Both the position numbers and the translations under genes were made by a program. A stretch of 64,000 bases of DNA from Bradysia coprophila (Eukaryota; Arthropoda; Insecta; Diptera; Sciaridae). The DNA lies in contig NC_050736.1 in assembly GCF_014529535.1 (NCBI RefSeq), positions 1,736,001-1,800,000 on the forward strand, read 5' to 3'. The notes under the pieces were generated by a model. It had not been told where the DNA came from. It worked only from the letters and a program-made list of their open reading frames with translations, and did not search any database. This document shows, piece by piece, positions 47,146 to 60,204 of this stretch; position 1 is the stretch's first letter; each line of letters begins with the position of its first letter.

Positions 47146-48070
47146 GGACTATTTTTTTGTGTAACAACTTCACATTGATTGATTCCCATGAAATGTCACA
47201 CCAGTGAAGTTTGTTCATGAAAAAATTATTCAGTGACAGCAGTCTTTTTATGAAGAAAAGTACTAAATTGTAATAGATTTTACCCTTAGTTTCTAAACTC
47301 TATTCTCCTATGAAAACCAGTCTCTTTTGTAGTTTTTCCTGTAAACTAGTACGTCGTTCCATGCTCTATTAGGATATTGACCACAATTGGAATTATCCAA
47401 TTTTGGCCAGTTGTTTTTAAATAAATCCTCGAAAGAAGTTTTCAAACAATCGAACCGAGACGTGAACTCTTGATGTTAAAAAAGGTTCAAAGGTACTTCG
47501 AAAAATAAATGAAAGTACAAAGAACCAAAACTTGAAGCATTAAACAAATGCTGGAACGATGTAAAACCGATAAATTTTACCACGTCAGGAATGTACTACG
47601 TCTCCTCACAATACGTTTTATCAATGCAGAGGTTCAAGAAAAATTGAAAGTGGTTGGGAATGTTTTATACGGATGCGGGACCTGTGATAAAATGTCGCAT
47701 ATTTTTTGCAATTCTGTAAAACTTTGATTATAATATTAGGAGAATTTAGTGTTTTGGTATGACGAACATAATTATGTGGTCAGATAACATAATCATTCTG
47801 GAGTGCTAACAGTATATAAATGAGAATGTTACAGAATATTGTCACAGTGCATTAGATCGACGTATACCAGTGCTGGGCATTCCTCAGAAATTATTTTACG
47901 TGGATTGTGACGTTGCAGTTACTTGTGAGACACTTCTCGGTACGAATATAAAGATAAAATATAAAGTGTTTCCAGCTTACAATGAAGTCAATTTAATTTC
48001 TAGGTCAATATCATCAGCTACCTAATCAATTTGGGCTTTTGAAATTTCAACAATTTCAACCGAAGTTACA

Positions 48071-51000
48071 ATGAGCGCTTCATTTCGGAACATAGTACAG
48101 CAGGTGACGCAAGAAAAATTGGAGGAGCTAAAAGTTCAGAAAGAGCTCAGTACCAATTATTTCAATCCTGTTTTAAAAGAAGTCGATGAGCCATCTATTA
48201 CACCAACGGTTGCGCTGCAAGTTCTATACAAAGCGCTCAACGAATATCCATTAAAAGACATCATTGACTCTACCTTACTAGAAAATCTAAGGTACGTCCT
48301 GCAAAACACTAAAAACGATCCTTCGATCAGTTCCCAACTGGTTCTGGCATGGGTGGATAAAGTGAAACAGGAGATCAAATTTTCATTGCGGAAATGCGAG
48401 TACTCATATTTATATGGCTCGCTCTTAAGTGAATGGTTAGAAACTGAGGAATTGAAGAACTCTAAAAGTGAAACAACACCGGAAGTTGTAACATCTCAAG
48501 ATCAGAAAAATGCAAACGGAGAGGAAGCTGCGTCAAATAGAAAAGTGGTAACAGATAACATAAAAGAGTTAATGGTCAATCAACCGTCCACTGGATTTTC
48601 TACAGAAAATTTTAAAAACTTTCTCTCAGCAGACGTGTTCAATTTTGAAAAAAATATTGAAGGTCAGAACGTTATGAAGGCGATCCAGAAAGAGACCAGA
48701 GGTCATTTCCAGCTCGATCGTATTGTTATCTCGTCGTACGACGTGCAATGTTGTATAAAGGGACTGCGTTCATCAGATCTTTTGTCTTTGGAGAAGAAAA
48801 CGGCCCTAAACGAGCTTCGTGAAAACACTGAAGCGCTGGCAGAAGTGGCATCTCTATTGACTAACAGGCTGAAGAACCTGAACCGCTGGAACTGGCCTTC
48901 GTCTAGTGAATCAGTGGAAGTACGCCGTGGAATAGCTGGAGTATAAATCATATTTTAATGAAGATATCATCACTGCACTCTTTTTGCAATATGTAGGTGT
49001 GCAATGGGCCTCCTATTTTAAGCGTCAGTTTTTCTCCATTTATCAATCGAAAGCTTGGATTAAAACCTTCTGTTTTGGTGAATCCATCGAGTCACAAAGA
49101 CGAACTTTCTATGAAAGTACATTTTTGTCAACGCTTCCGGACTCCATATCGTCGCAGGAAAGCAAATCTCAAGATGAGTATGTTCGACTTGAATCCGAAG
49201 AGTATAATGAAAGGGAGTACGCACAGCTAATACCAATAGTGACACCCGATCGTGAAGAAGCACGTAGGTATAGTGCTAGTGCTAGTCGTTTTTCTATGTC
49301 TCGAGGTGATATTCCAGTGACGACTCATCACTATCGTAAACCTACCAAAATATCGGCAACGAAAATTGACTTTAAACAAGAATTTCTTCATACTCTCAGT
49401 ACGGAAATACGTTTAAGCCAAGCAATTCACTCGGACAAACCACTTGTCATTGTCCAAGCAGATTTGGAATCATTCGGACCATCCATTGTTCATGATGCAG
49501 TTCTAACGGTCTTCGAGTATTTCGGTGTGTCATCGCAATGGATTCAATTCTTTAAAAAGTTCCTTCAACCTAAAGTTAGTTTTGGTCAAGGGGAAGAACC
49601 GAAAGCAGTTGTTCGTGGGGTTCCAACGTCGCACGTCTTATCTTCTCTGTTCGAAGAAACTCTTTTATTCCTTCTTGATTTTTACGTCAATCAGAAATGT
49701 GATGGAATGAGAATCTATCGAATTGATAATGAATTTTGGTATTGGAGTGACAACACGACGAGTGTGAAAAATGCGTGGGATATGATGAAAGGGTATGGCG
49801 AAGTGATTGGACTAAAAATAAATGAAAATCGTAGTGGTTCGGTCACCGTATATTCCGATGATGCATTGTCACAATTGGCAAATTCAATTGAATCCACTGT
49901 CAGCGGTCCTTCACCACTACCTCAAAAGAACATTCATTGGGGCTACTTGCAACTAAGGCTCGGAACGGGTCGGGTTCGGTCAGACCGGAACCCGAACCTG
50001 ATCTTGACCCGAACCGGAACTAAGACTTCGGGTTCAACCCGAACTTGACCCGAACCTAAATTTTCGATTTCGGGTTCCAACCGAACCCGACCCGAACCCG
50101 AAGTTATTCAACCCTTACTTGACCCGAACCCGAATTTCCATTTCGGGTTTGACCCGAACCTGACCTGAACCCGAGATCTTCAAATAAATCAGGTCCGGTT
50201 CGGGTTAGCCCGAAATTTTTGGCATTTTTTAGTGTAAAATTTTCGGGTCACCCGAACCGGACCTGATCTATTTGAAAATTTCGGGTTCAGATCAGGTTCG
50301 GGTCAAACCCGAAATGAAAATTCGGGTTCGGGCCAAGTACGGATTGAATAACTTCGGGTTCGGGTCGGGTTCGGTTTGAACCCGAAATCGAAAATTCTGG
50401 TTCGGGTCAAGTTCGGGTTGAACCCGAAGTCTTAGTTCCGGTTCGGGTCTAAGACCGGTTCGGGTCATAACCTGAACTGATCAGGTCAACCCGAACCCGT
50501 TCCGAGTCTTACTTGCAACTATACTCTAATGGAACATTCGTTATTGATAAGAAGGCCATCAAAATATTTTTGGAGGAAATGCAGGGTTTATTGGACAAAT
50601 CGGAGTGCGTCTTAGAGTGGATCAACATCTTCAATAAATACTTGGAGTTCTTCATCCGCAATTTTGGTAAGTCGGCTTTAGTGTCAGGCAAACAACATTT
50701 AGATCAAATCAACGACTCACTGAGGGTCATCTACGAGGGTCTATTCGGTTCCAAAGACGGAAATCCTGTCGAAAAACTTAAAGAGCGATTCGAAAAACTG
50801 AAGTCAGCCGACATTGTTGATGTTTGGGCGTACTGGCCTTTGGAAAGAGGAGGTTTAGGCTTAGTCAACCCCTTCATTGGAATTATGTCACTTAGAGAGG
50901 CGTACGTGGACATCAATGATGAGGACAACTTTTCGAAACTACCTTTGCAAGATAAAGATTTGTGGGAAGAGATGAAAAAAGAACACGAAAGGCGATACGG

Positions 51001-51355
51001 AATTCCCGGTAATTCCGGTCCAGCAATTAATTCATATCCTCCTCGCGAAATTCCGCTTCTACCCACGTGGACTGAATACATTGCGAAAAGAGAAACTGAG
51101 TTGAGCCATTGGTACTACAGATATCTTCGCCTATTGGAACGTCCTGCACCAAAAACACCGACAGTGTCTGACAAATTCTGGAAATTGGATGCACCGATTC
51201 CGGAAGGAGAATACGAGAAAAGTTACATGATGTGGCTGTTTAGCTATTATGAAACCCAGTTGACTCTTCACTTCGGTAGTGTGAAGTTCATTAATTCGAA
51301 ATTGCTTCCGATGAGTATGATTGCAAATATTCAAAAAACGAAGGTGCAACACTAA
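48071..51355 (+). pseudogene. rvt: rvt-like RT-related gene, copy 2, broken by frameshift and transposon
   Basis: Homologous to the gene at 40550 from its first codons (MSASFRNIVQQVTQEKLEEL) to its last (MIANIQKTKVQH). The first open block is 48071-48946; a deletion of two bases near 48939-48943, just after RRGIAG, brings a stop. The next frame is open from there through the palm to 49953, where a 558-bp fold-back transposon is inserted (49954-50511). The final block continues to the stop at 51355. Palm residues differ from copy 1: motif A VQADLESF is kept, but motif C reads YRIDNEFWYW, so the usual first aspartate of the pair is Asn. The Gln/Thr repeat insert is missing. Apart from the two lesions the frame is open for over 2.7 kb of coding sequence and the protein is strongly similar to copy 1, so loss of function looks recent, unless the 2-base change is an assembly error. 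Confidence 0.88.
49946..50519. mobile_element. CG-rich hAT-like fold-back transposon inside rvt copy 2
   Basis: The element is 49954-50511 (558 bp) with ends TAAGGCTCGGAACGGGT and the complement of TAAGACTCGGAACGGGT. The direct repeat CTTGCAAC flanks it (49946-49953 and 50512-50519); because the element ends match the flank, the visible duplication extends to 12 bp. The interior is a mirror-image array of CGGGTT and AACCCG units, far richer in G+C than the surroundings. No protein is encoded. Confidence 0.9.
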
Positions 51356-51876
51356 GTCTTATGCTGATTTATTATTGGAACCGTTTCGCTTGTTAATCTT
51401 CCATTAAATATATTACATTGAACACTTAAAGCGCTTGGTGTAGTACAAAATAATATTCTGAATAGAAGCAGTGAAAGTCGAGGAATAGGTAAGTTTCTGA
51501 AAGTCACAGTTGATATTTCAAAACGTTTAAGGTTTCGTTCTTGTCGACTTGGAAGTACCTGAGATTTTCAGTATATCACCAAATATTTTCTTACACCATT
51601 GAAGGATACTACTTCTTTCATATACTTATTATATGGCTTTTCAAAATGGATGTCAATCCAAATTTGGTTAGCTCCAAGTGTTAGCTCACAATATGAAAAC
51701 CAATGGATAGTAAGATGACCAAATTTTAATATTGGAAAATTTAATGAAATAACATTTTACCAGTTACACATTACTGTTAGTTACTGTTGTCGTGAGATAA
51801 TCCAGATAAAGAAAACCTAACAAGAGAAGCCCTACATAGATATTCCTAAATAGAGAGTTTTTATGATTTCTCTACA

Positions 51877-52068
51877 CCATTAACGCACGCATGAATGTGT
51901 TACTTTTAAAGTAAAAATTGGTTTCTGAGTCATAACTTAACCCACTTGGAGAAACCTTTGCAGATTACATAGATTTACACAATCTGCAAAGGTTTCCAAG
52001 TGGGATAAGTTATCACCCACAAGCCAATCTTTCCTTTAAAAGTAACACATTTTTGCGTGCTTTAATGG
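51877..52068. mobile_element. Fold-back MITE, 192 bp
   Basis: CCATTAACGCACGCATGAAT pairs with the right end TTTTGCGTGCTTTAATGG, and the arms pair inwards through AATCTGCAAAGGTTT to a loop of about 12 bases. Confidence 0.85.
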
Positions 52069-52440
52069 TTTTACTAAAAAAAAAAGAATTTAGTTCAGAG
52101 AAATCATCAAAAAACGAATATTTTCCGCCTAAATGTATGCTACAAATTTGCTCGTAATGTGAACTGATAAATAAAATTACTTCTGAATTTCATTTACAAC
52201 ATTTTTTAACGATTTCGTGAGATGAACACGGTCTTCTCGTGTAGAGATGATGCCACGCTGAAAGCTGACTGACTGACTGAAGAAACGTTACGTTTATACT
52301 TAAATGGCCTGCTCTGACTCCAGGGAATCTGGGATATTGGGCTAATGAGATGCTTTTTCTGGTCCGGAAGGCATACTTTTTGGCTTCTTTTTTTCGCTCG
52401 GGATTTCGAATAAAAATTTGCAGTGTAAAAAATTGTTCGA

Positions 52441-52497
52441 TACACTGTCGAGTTTCAGTACTCTATTTAGAGTGCCACTCATGCTTGAAGTGCGTTG
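52441..52497. repeat. MITE family A, half copy
   Basis: Only the right arm (AGTTTCAGTACTCTATTTAG to GCTTGAAGTGCGTTG) is present. Confidence 0.75.
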
Positions 52498-52608
52498 ATG
52501 GGAACCATTAATTGTTTTTTGTACTTTGAGTAAGTATATTGACAAATTGTGAATTGAGGCGGGGAAATTATTCAATTTTGTTCATGCTTCGAGGCCGAAC
52601 ATGAGAGC

Positions 52609-52775
52609 AATTCACGCCGTAAGTGCGGTCGAAATTCAAAATGGAAAGTGCGAAGGTCTTTCTAACGTAGTGTCATTTTCATACAATGAAAGCGTTGAAA
52701 TGTATTTATCGGTTCACTTTTTCATCGAATCGTTCACTTAAAATTCAAATTTTTGGCACACTTACGGCGTGAATT
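52609..52775. mobile_element. Fold-back element with ATTCACGCCGTAAGTG ends
   Basis: AATTCACGCCGTAAGTG at the left pairs with CACTTACGGCGTGAATT at the right, 167 bp. Confidence 0.75.
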
Positions 52776-53017
52776 TTTTTTTTTTTCGGATTGGCCCTTT
52801 ACATGAGAAATTACATACGTACCTGTCTTGGTCGATTCATTTAAGGCACTTTCGCATGTCGCCCTCAATACTAGGGTGTAACGCGCGAAATTGACAAAAA
52901 TCAATCAAGACTGCAAGACACATACGTAAATAACTATTGCGGTATCATGTGGAACCATGCAATGAAAGTGGAACCATTGGAACCATGTATGAAAGAGTGA
53001 AAGTTGAATATTCGTGG

Positions 53018-53160
53018 CACAAAAAACCTGTGTTGGTAAGACTGATTTTGAGCTAGTGTTGTATGGAAACAATCTAGCGTCATCTAGCGTAGCTTTATTT
53101 AACTATGAAATTTAACAAGGAACACTAGCTGAAAATCAGTGTGACCAACTGAGGTTTTTT
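53018..53160. mobile_element. Fold-back element
   Basis: AAAAAACCTGTGTTGGTAAG pairs with the right arm ending CCAACTGAGGTTTTTTT, and the pairing continues through GATTTTGAGCTAGTGTT. About 143 bp. Confidence 0.75.
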
Positions 53161-54408
53161 TGACCTATGTTTTTCTTCTACATGTCATATATATCTCTCA
53201 TTCATATATGGTTGAACTCTATCGCTAGTTTTTTTTTAGCATTCATAGCCAGAGTTCGTTTTCCTTCAGCTAGAGTCTGTTGCATTCTTAGTACGATCTG
53301 CATTTTATCGATTAATTTTCGTCAGATATAACCGCATATTATGGAAACAGCTCAATAAACACAAATCAAACAAACGTATCAATGTTGACCGGCTGAGGCA
53401 CAGCCATTGCTAGAAATTCTTCACGGATTGTGTTTGGGTGTTTTCAATTAGAAATAGAATTTTATTTTTTGGCACATGTAAGGTGAGCTTAAAATTGGAC
53501 ACCAACCACATAAACACATAAAATAAGTGAACCATCGCTTCCAACCGGCGTCCGTTCATTTTCGACCACGAACGAATTTAAATCGCGGAGAATGACCAGC
53601 GATGACAGGAGCTTCTGTCAAAACTATTATTTTTGGATTTTGAAAAGGGAAAATTAATTCGACACTACACTCGTGTATATATAAATTACAATTCTAATGT
53701 GATATTTCGTCATACTTATTCAGAGATTATGTTCGCAATACTTAATCAGTACAATCATCATGATATTTGTTTTTAGTCGTCTTTTCACCACTCCAGTACT
53801 GTAAGTGGTGAGGTTATACAAAGAAAGAGTTGAAAAAACAATTCTAATCTGTTGATCGTAAATTATAGTTTTTCATTTTTGTTAATTAGCATACAGTGTA
53901 TGTCCCAAAATTTATTTTAAAAATTTAAATTAATTTTCGCGTTACTCAAATAATGACCGAACAACAAAGCGAATTGGTAAAAATCCAACCGAAAACCGAA
54001 TGTAGTGCAAATAATCGGTAATTTTATTTATAAATTTCATCTGAACACCACAGTTATGTTGTTGATTTCATTGAAATGACGTTGAAATCACTACACTTTT
54101 TTTGGCCTTGAAATTGGCCTTCAGTACTAGAGTGTGTAATAATTATTTTTTTTCTGGTCGGTTATCAGTTCAGTTGTTGTACGCTGCTGTTCACAAGTAT
54201 AATTCATGTTAAAATAACGCATTTTTGGAATTTCTCTAAATAATTCACTCTTTGTTTTGTGCTAACACGACAAACTTTGCATGATAAACAGTGGCTTTAT
54301 ATTTTCATTTTGATTAGTAAGACGAATTACTATCACTGAACTAATCTCATCACAGTCGTGTCGTTTTTTTCTGTCTAATTTAATTTAATCACAACAATCG
54401 AAGCTGTT

Positions 54409-56213
54409 ATGATACACATAATGCATAACAAAAGTCTTTCGATATTTAGATGGTTTTTGAGTTGGCTTAATTGGACTGGCATTACATCTTCGGGAACGAT
54501 GCTACGAACGGCTGAAAAAAGGATTCTATCCTGTTAGTATTCCGCTTCACTTGCTACTTTGGTTCGTCGGACAGAAAAGACTAATTTCAATTTGTCCCTA
54601 GTTTTGAAAACGGCATACAGAGGCTTTTACGTTGACATCGGACCAGTTGTTGGTGAAGCAGATAAAATATGGACAATTTCGTTAAATTCAGAATCGCCAA
54701 AGACACCATTGGTTATGCTGCACGGCATGGGAGCTGGTGTTGCGTTTTGGGTTTTGAATTTGGATTCATTGGCTGTGAATCGACCAGTTTATGCGATCGA
54801 TATATTAGGTGAGTCTATTGGATAGTGGAATGTGGTGAGGTGTCAGGATCGCGTAATTTTTTGTTTTTCTAATTTTTTTTTTTCGTAATACATGTGTTCG
54901 TTGCGTACGCAATGAAACAAAGAAGTGCTGAAGTTCTTCGTTATCTCACTGGACTTATCTGACTACTTTTTCTGATAAGTCACCACACGCAATTTTTTAG
55001 CGATAGCAAGTCTAAAGTACAATTTCTATTATTCGCTCAAGGTTTCGGTAGAAGCTCCCGTCCAACATTCACCCAAGATGCCGTCGTCGCTGAGAATCAA
55101 TTAGTGAAATCAATAGAAGAATGGCGCCGTGAAATGAACATTCAACAAATGATCTTATTGGGTCATTCGATGGGTGGATTCTTAGCCACTAGTTACACAA
55201 TCTCATACCCAGATCGAGTAAAGCATCTGATACTGGCCGACCCGTGGGGCTTTCAAGAGAAACCGAAAGAAATCAAAGCGCCATTATGGATTCGAGCCAT
55301 TGGCACAATGATAGCACCACTGAATCCATTATGGGCTCTAAGAGCTGCCGGTCCCTACGGTCAATGGGTCGTGGAAAAGACGAGACCGGACATCATTCGA
55401 AAATTCACCGAAGTTATTGAAGGTGATGAGGAAAATGTTAATGTGGTCGCACAGTACATACATCAATGTAACGCACAGAGTCCAACGTAAGCGATTTTAT
55501 TCTCTTTTATTTTACGAAAATGCAAAGTGTTTACCATTCTCTCTCTCGCTCTCTTTCTATACAGCGGTGAAAGTGCTTTTCATTCGATGATGCATGGTTT
55601 TGGTTGGGCAAAACATCCGATGTTGGGACGAATGCACGAAGTCAGACATGACAAAGCCATTACTTTACTGTACGGCTCCAGATCATGGATAGATAAATCA
55701 TCTTGGGACTTGCTTAAAGCTGCTCGAGAATCAAATTATGTGAATGTGCAGGTAGGGATGTTCTTTTCACATTTCGTTTTAACGATTTCGGTGATGTTAT
55801 CCTGGACTTTACCATTGAGTAGATTTTTGCCTGTTAGATCAACAGTCTTTTTGCCTGTTAGATCAACAATCTACAAAAGGTCTTCGGAAAGGCGAAACCG
55901 ACTTAAAACTGGACTTTCTCAGACTTTATATTAGATACAACAGCCAACTAACGTAACGAAACACACATTTTAGGTCATTTCCGGTGCTGGTCATCACGTT
56001 TTCGCGGATAAGCCGGAATTGTTCAATCGTTTTGTGAACGAAGCTTGTGCGTTCAGCGACAGCGATGCTTTGACTTCAAATTCTCCGAGTGCTACGGAAC
56101 CAACCGATGAAACTACAGTCGATGGTGAAGACATCAATAACGGTTCCGGTGAGACGAATCAACCAGCGACAAATATCGTAAACGATAAAAATTTTGTGAA
56201 GACATCGACGTAA
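54409..56213 (+). CDS. ABHD4/ABHD5-type alpha/beta hydrolase (pummelig-like)
   Basis: Five exons fit in phase: 54409-54532, 54602-54808, 55042-55486, 55565-55751 and 55974-56213, giving 400 residues. The N-terminus has a tryptophan-rich segment (RWFLSWLNWTG) like the lipid-droplet anchor of this family. The oxyanion HG motif is at 82-83, GFGRSSRP at 111-118, nucleophile motif GHSMGG at 151-156 with Ser153, the acid Asp302 in YGSRSWID, and GAGHHVFAD with the catalytic His and an HX4D motif at 328-333. The serine is present, as in insect pummelig and vertebrate ABHD4 and unlike vertebrate ABHD5, so hydrolase or lysophospholipase activity is likely in addition to lipase co-activation. The C-terminal 60 residues are acidic and Ser/Thr/Asn-rich, low complexity, and look lineage-specific. 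The ATG chosen gives the aromatic segment in frame; the ATG five codons later is an alternative. Confidence 0.92.
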
Positions 56214-56310
56214 ATATTGAACGTCGCAAATGAGATTGCATCCAACGCTTTATTTTCGTTAAAATAAGTCAATCACGTGCTGTATTATAGATTTAGAGTT
56301 TATTTATGTA

Positions 56311-56316
56311 AATAAA
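56311..56316 (+). promoter_or_regulatory. Poly(A) signal for the ABHD gene
   Basis: AATAAA about 100 bp after the stop at 56213, in sense orientation. Confidence 0.6.
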
Positions 56317-59300
56317 TTAAGAATTACATTTTTCGTAAGGTTTTTCTTTTGATCATCAACAAGCTGTGACTTATGATGCGGTCTTTTAGCGAAAAGCATG
56401 ATCGAGAAATCATTTAGCGATTTTTCTCTTTCAATTTTAGTGGAGATAAGAATGGATGTAATAACTTTGGGTAGATTTTCTGTAAAACAATAACGAAATT
56501 ACTGGCTCAATAGTATTCAAACTTTTAATTGACGAAAATTCAATGAAAAACTTTGTGTATCTATAACATTTCTGTTTTGCAAAGATTTAGCATCCGAATC
56601 AATATTTTGCATCCCAGCTAATAAATCACACAAAACATCAGTCGCACATTTAAACTTCGCGCCGCATTTTTTTCAATCATTTTGCATAGTGTCTATTTTT
56701 CAAACATTTTTCATGAACTGTGTACTGTGAATTTACCATCGACTGTTGAAATACAAATCTGAATATCCACACAATTGACTCTCAAAACTGAAACTCTCGA
56801 AAAATGTTTGTTCAAATATTGATCAGCAGGTAAATGTTATTTTTACCTGAAAACCAGTTCAGCACGTAACAGATCGTTGAAACGTTTCCCGTACGAAACA
56901 TTTTGTATATTTCGATACATATACCATGTGCGAAACATATTTACACCTCATATGTGTATAGCGACAAAGCACTGCTCCTAACATTAACACAGAAAATATT
57001 CAGAGGGTGATGGCAATTTTTTTTTTTATTTTTAGTTCTAGGCGTGGGTAAATGCTTCGTCCTCGTCCTTACACCCTGCTAGATACTCAAAGTGTACAAA
57101 CGGCACATTTCCTAGTGGTCTAAAAAGTTAGCAGAAGTGCCAATATATGAATTTCCTATTATACGTTTGCATAAAAAAAAATCACAACATTAGGCGAGAA
57201 AATAGTCATTTTCTCAACTCAGCTGAAATTTCGGGAGCCTTTGATGTGCGAAACGTTGTGTATACCTCGGGAAAAAATGTTGAAATTTCATTTTCTGGGG
57301 TAACAACACCCTCGAAATGACATTTTGCTCTCGTTTTTTCGTCGGTGAACAAACAACTGTATTGTGACGTGTCAGAGTAGTATGGATAGACTAAGTCCTT
57401 GTTTAAAACTTTAAGTGCACTTGTGCAATTGCAGCTCGAGCTGCAAACTTCACATTAGACAAAATAAAAAGATCCAAACAAGTGCATAAACTACTAATAC
57501 CAATCAGTAGGTTGACTGTACAGTGCTTACCTGAATTATGTAAATTTTCCCGTGAGAATCTTGCTCTTGTAGATGGCAAAAAAAGTCTTCGAAAATAACT
57601 TCAAAACCACCTTAGATAGACAGATTAGCGTTTTTGCGAGGCTTCTTCAATTGAGAAGTGGGAACCCATATAAAAGATCCTTTGTTCCCTACTCCCTGAG
57701 CTTACTCTGTTCTTCTATCAGGGAAATTCTCTATTGTTCAGAAGAAGTCGTTAAGACACTTGCCATCTGGTGGTAGATCCTCATCTTGAAGTTCATTATA
57801 CCCGAAGGTGTGAAACCTGAGATTGGTATAGAGTGGACAATCCCTAGGAATATGTACACCAGGGTGGATGGACCGATGTATTCTGTGGAGATGATCGTTA
57901 AGCGTGCAGTGGTTCGTGATTGCATCAACTTATCGCCATACATCTGATTCGTAAGTTAAGTTAGTTGTCCTTGGAGTAATGAAAAGGAGAACTATCTTAA
58001 CTTACGTCATACAAAAACAGATAAAAACTCTGACATAACTCTCCATTTACGAGCGTAACCGCAAAAATAAAGTGCCTTGTGTTGATTCCTTTGATTCTCA
58101 ACACATCCCAATACAATGGATGATCGAAAGTGGAAATAGCGTAGACTTGACTTGACTTGACTTTCGCAATAACAAGCTTGCCCCTGTGGGCTCACCCATG
58201 AGATTATTTGAACGTGAGGACTTTGACTTGAATGATCACGAATGATCAAGTCCTAATCCTCCCTTTTCTCTCTCCTAGACTCGGTTCATTGTACACCAGA
58301 GAACAATTGTGCGCTTCCTCTCGTCAAGCACACTCATTCACATTCGCACTCTGCCTCCGGCACTTTGTGTACGATGAACTTTGTCAGTGGTGAGGCCACT
58401 ACTTGCATTACTTTGACTTATATACCAAGGATGAACCAAGGTAACTAACTCAACTCAAGTGGAAATAGCGTAGACGAAGACTAATTTTTGAGTAAGCGTG
58501 TCAAATACTAACTGATTTAAAATATTTAGGATTATCAGATACGTTCTCCGTTCGTAACGGATCGATAACTTTTCAATTAAAACAGCTTTTTTTCAGAATT
58601 GAGATTTTTTTGTTTTATTTTTGTCTCCCCACAAATCGTTACATTTTTTATACTTTTTGTTCATTAGGAATATAATAAGATAAGGATCACATTTTTGAAT
58701 TTTTAATGTCATTTTTAATGTTTTGTTTTTTTACTTCATCTTGTTTTCATTATTCTTTCATCAGTTAAAAAAACTTTTAAAATCTTAAGCATTTCTTGTG
58801 TGTTGTGTGTTCGAGTGTACTCTCAATAAATTTCTTCCACTTTTAACCACGGTCTTTTCGTTTTTAAAAATTCAACAAACATGTTAAAATATGATCTGTC
58901 GATGATTGAAATTCAAAAGTTTAATTAGTTTTAAATCGATGTGTTTTTCTCTCTTCATACTTTCCATCAAAATGTTCTTTTCTTTGCGCCACCAAAAGTA
59001 TATTTAAAAACAAAATTAAAAAAATATTTCCAAGAAAATCACATCGGAGTCGAAATGAAAAAAGTTTTACGAATTGCAAACAAGTTGCGGTTCGTTGGCT
59101 TAGTATAAAAATATTGAATCAAAAATTTATGTAATGAGAAAGTGTGTCTTAGACTCAGAAGTGTATTTTTTTCTAAAATGCATATGAAAATTCGATAAAA
59201 AATTGGTTTTCTTTTGTTGTAAATTTTTTTCATTAGCTTTTCAATTTCAAAAGGCAGGACTGCGTTCTTGGAATTAATTAAACTAAACGACAAATTTATT

Positions 59301-60204
59301 GGAATTTATTTTATATTTTTTAATGAACAAAAAATGTTTTTTTTTACTTTTCTTTTTTGTGTTGATTTGATGTTCAAACAAGACTAATGTTTAAAAAAAT
59401 GATTTTGAAATCGATTCTTGATTGATTTAAAAAAGTAAAATTACAAAAAAAATTATTATTTTTTCCTCTATTAAAAAAGTTTTTAAATGAGAGTAGGTCT
59501 CGGAGTAGATACAATTCCGTGTCTACACTATTTTTTGTTTGTTTTGTATTGAGTTGAGCTACGCATCAGTCTTATTTAAAAAACCACCAAACAATTATTT
59601 ATCTTTTCCCATCTATTACTTTTTTCGTTATCATTTTTTGTTTGTTTTCACCGTACTATCGTCGTTAGATATTTTTTTCATAATTACATCTCCCTCTGTC
59701 TTCTATTTAATTAATCAATGCAAAAAAAAAATAATTTTTTAAGTAACAATCATTATGTCTGCGCTGCAACTATAAAAAACAAATTTACCAACCACCGAAA
59801 TGTACAAAATTGTTTTAATAAATTCAATCCAACAGGTTAGTACATTTTAGATGGCGAGTGAGTGTAATAAATCATTCTCTTCTCGTTTCCATTAAAATAA
59901 AAAGCCCTAATCGATAAACTTAAACTATCTCCAATTCTTCAATTTTTTTCCCCATTTTTTTTTTAAATGTTACGGTGTATGTTGAACACATACAATGCAA
60001 AATAAATTAAACGGAACAGCAATTTGAATGTGAACAAACTGGGAAGATGAAATAAATATTACTCAACGAAGAGAACCAATGTGATATCGGTCATGCCAAT
60101 TTGTTGCTCCGTTTAATTTACGATTTGTTTTTGTTTTTTCTTTTTTTTATTATTTTTGTTTTACGAAAAATGGTTATAATGCTGGCATTATGAATGTTTA
60201 CTTC
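56317..60204. other. No gene seen; AT-rich
   Basis: About 3.9 kb without a supported gene. 57.5-58.5 kb is less AT-rich and may be old transposon sequence (short frames at 57573-57776 and 57731-57943, an ACTTG array near 58146), but nothing recognisable remains. 58.6-59.8 kb is very rich in poly-A and poly-T; its 60.1 kb end should contain the CNBP 3' untranslated region. Confidence 0.55.

Larger units (their letters stand above)
44881..48070. other. MITE-rich intergenic region
   Basis: No supported gene. It contains two family A and two family B MITEs, a tRNA-like relic and a triplet of CAATTTCACTT units. The last few hundred bases before 48071 should hold the promoter or 5' untranslated region of rvt copy 2. 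Confidence 0.65.
51356..54408. other. Intergenic region with fold-back elements
   Basis: No supported gene. It holds fold-backs at 51877-52068, 52609-52775 and 53018-53160 and a half MITE at 52441-52497. The final part upstream of 54409 should contain the promoter of the hydrolase gene. Confidence 0.6.
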
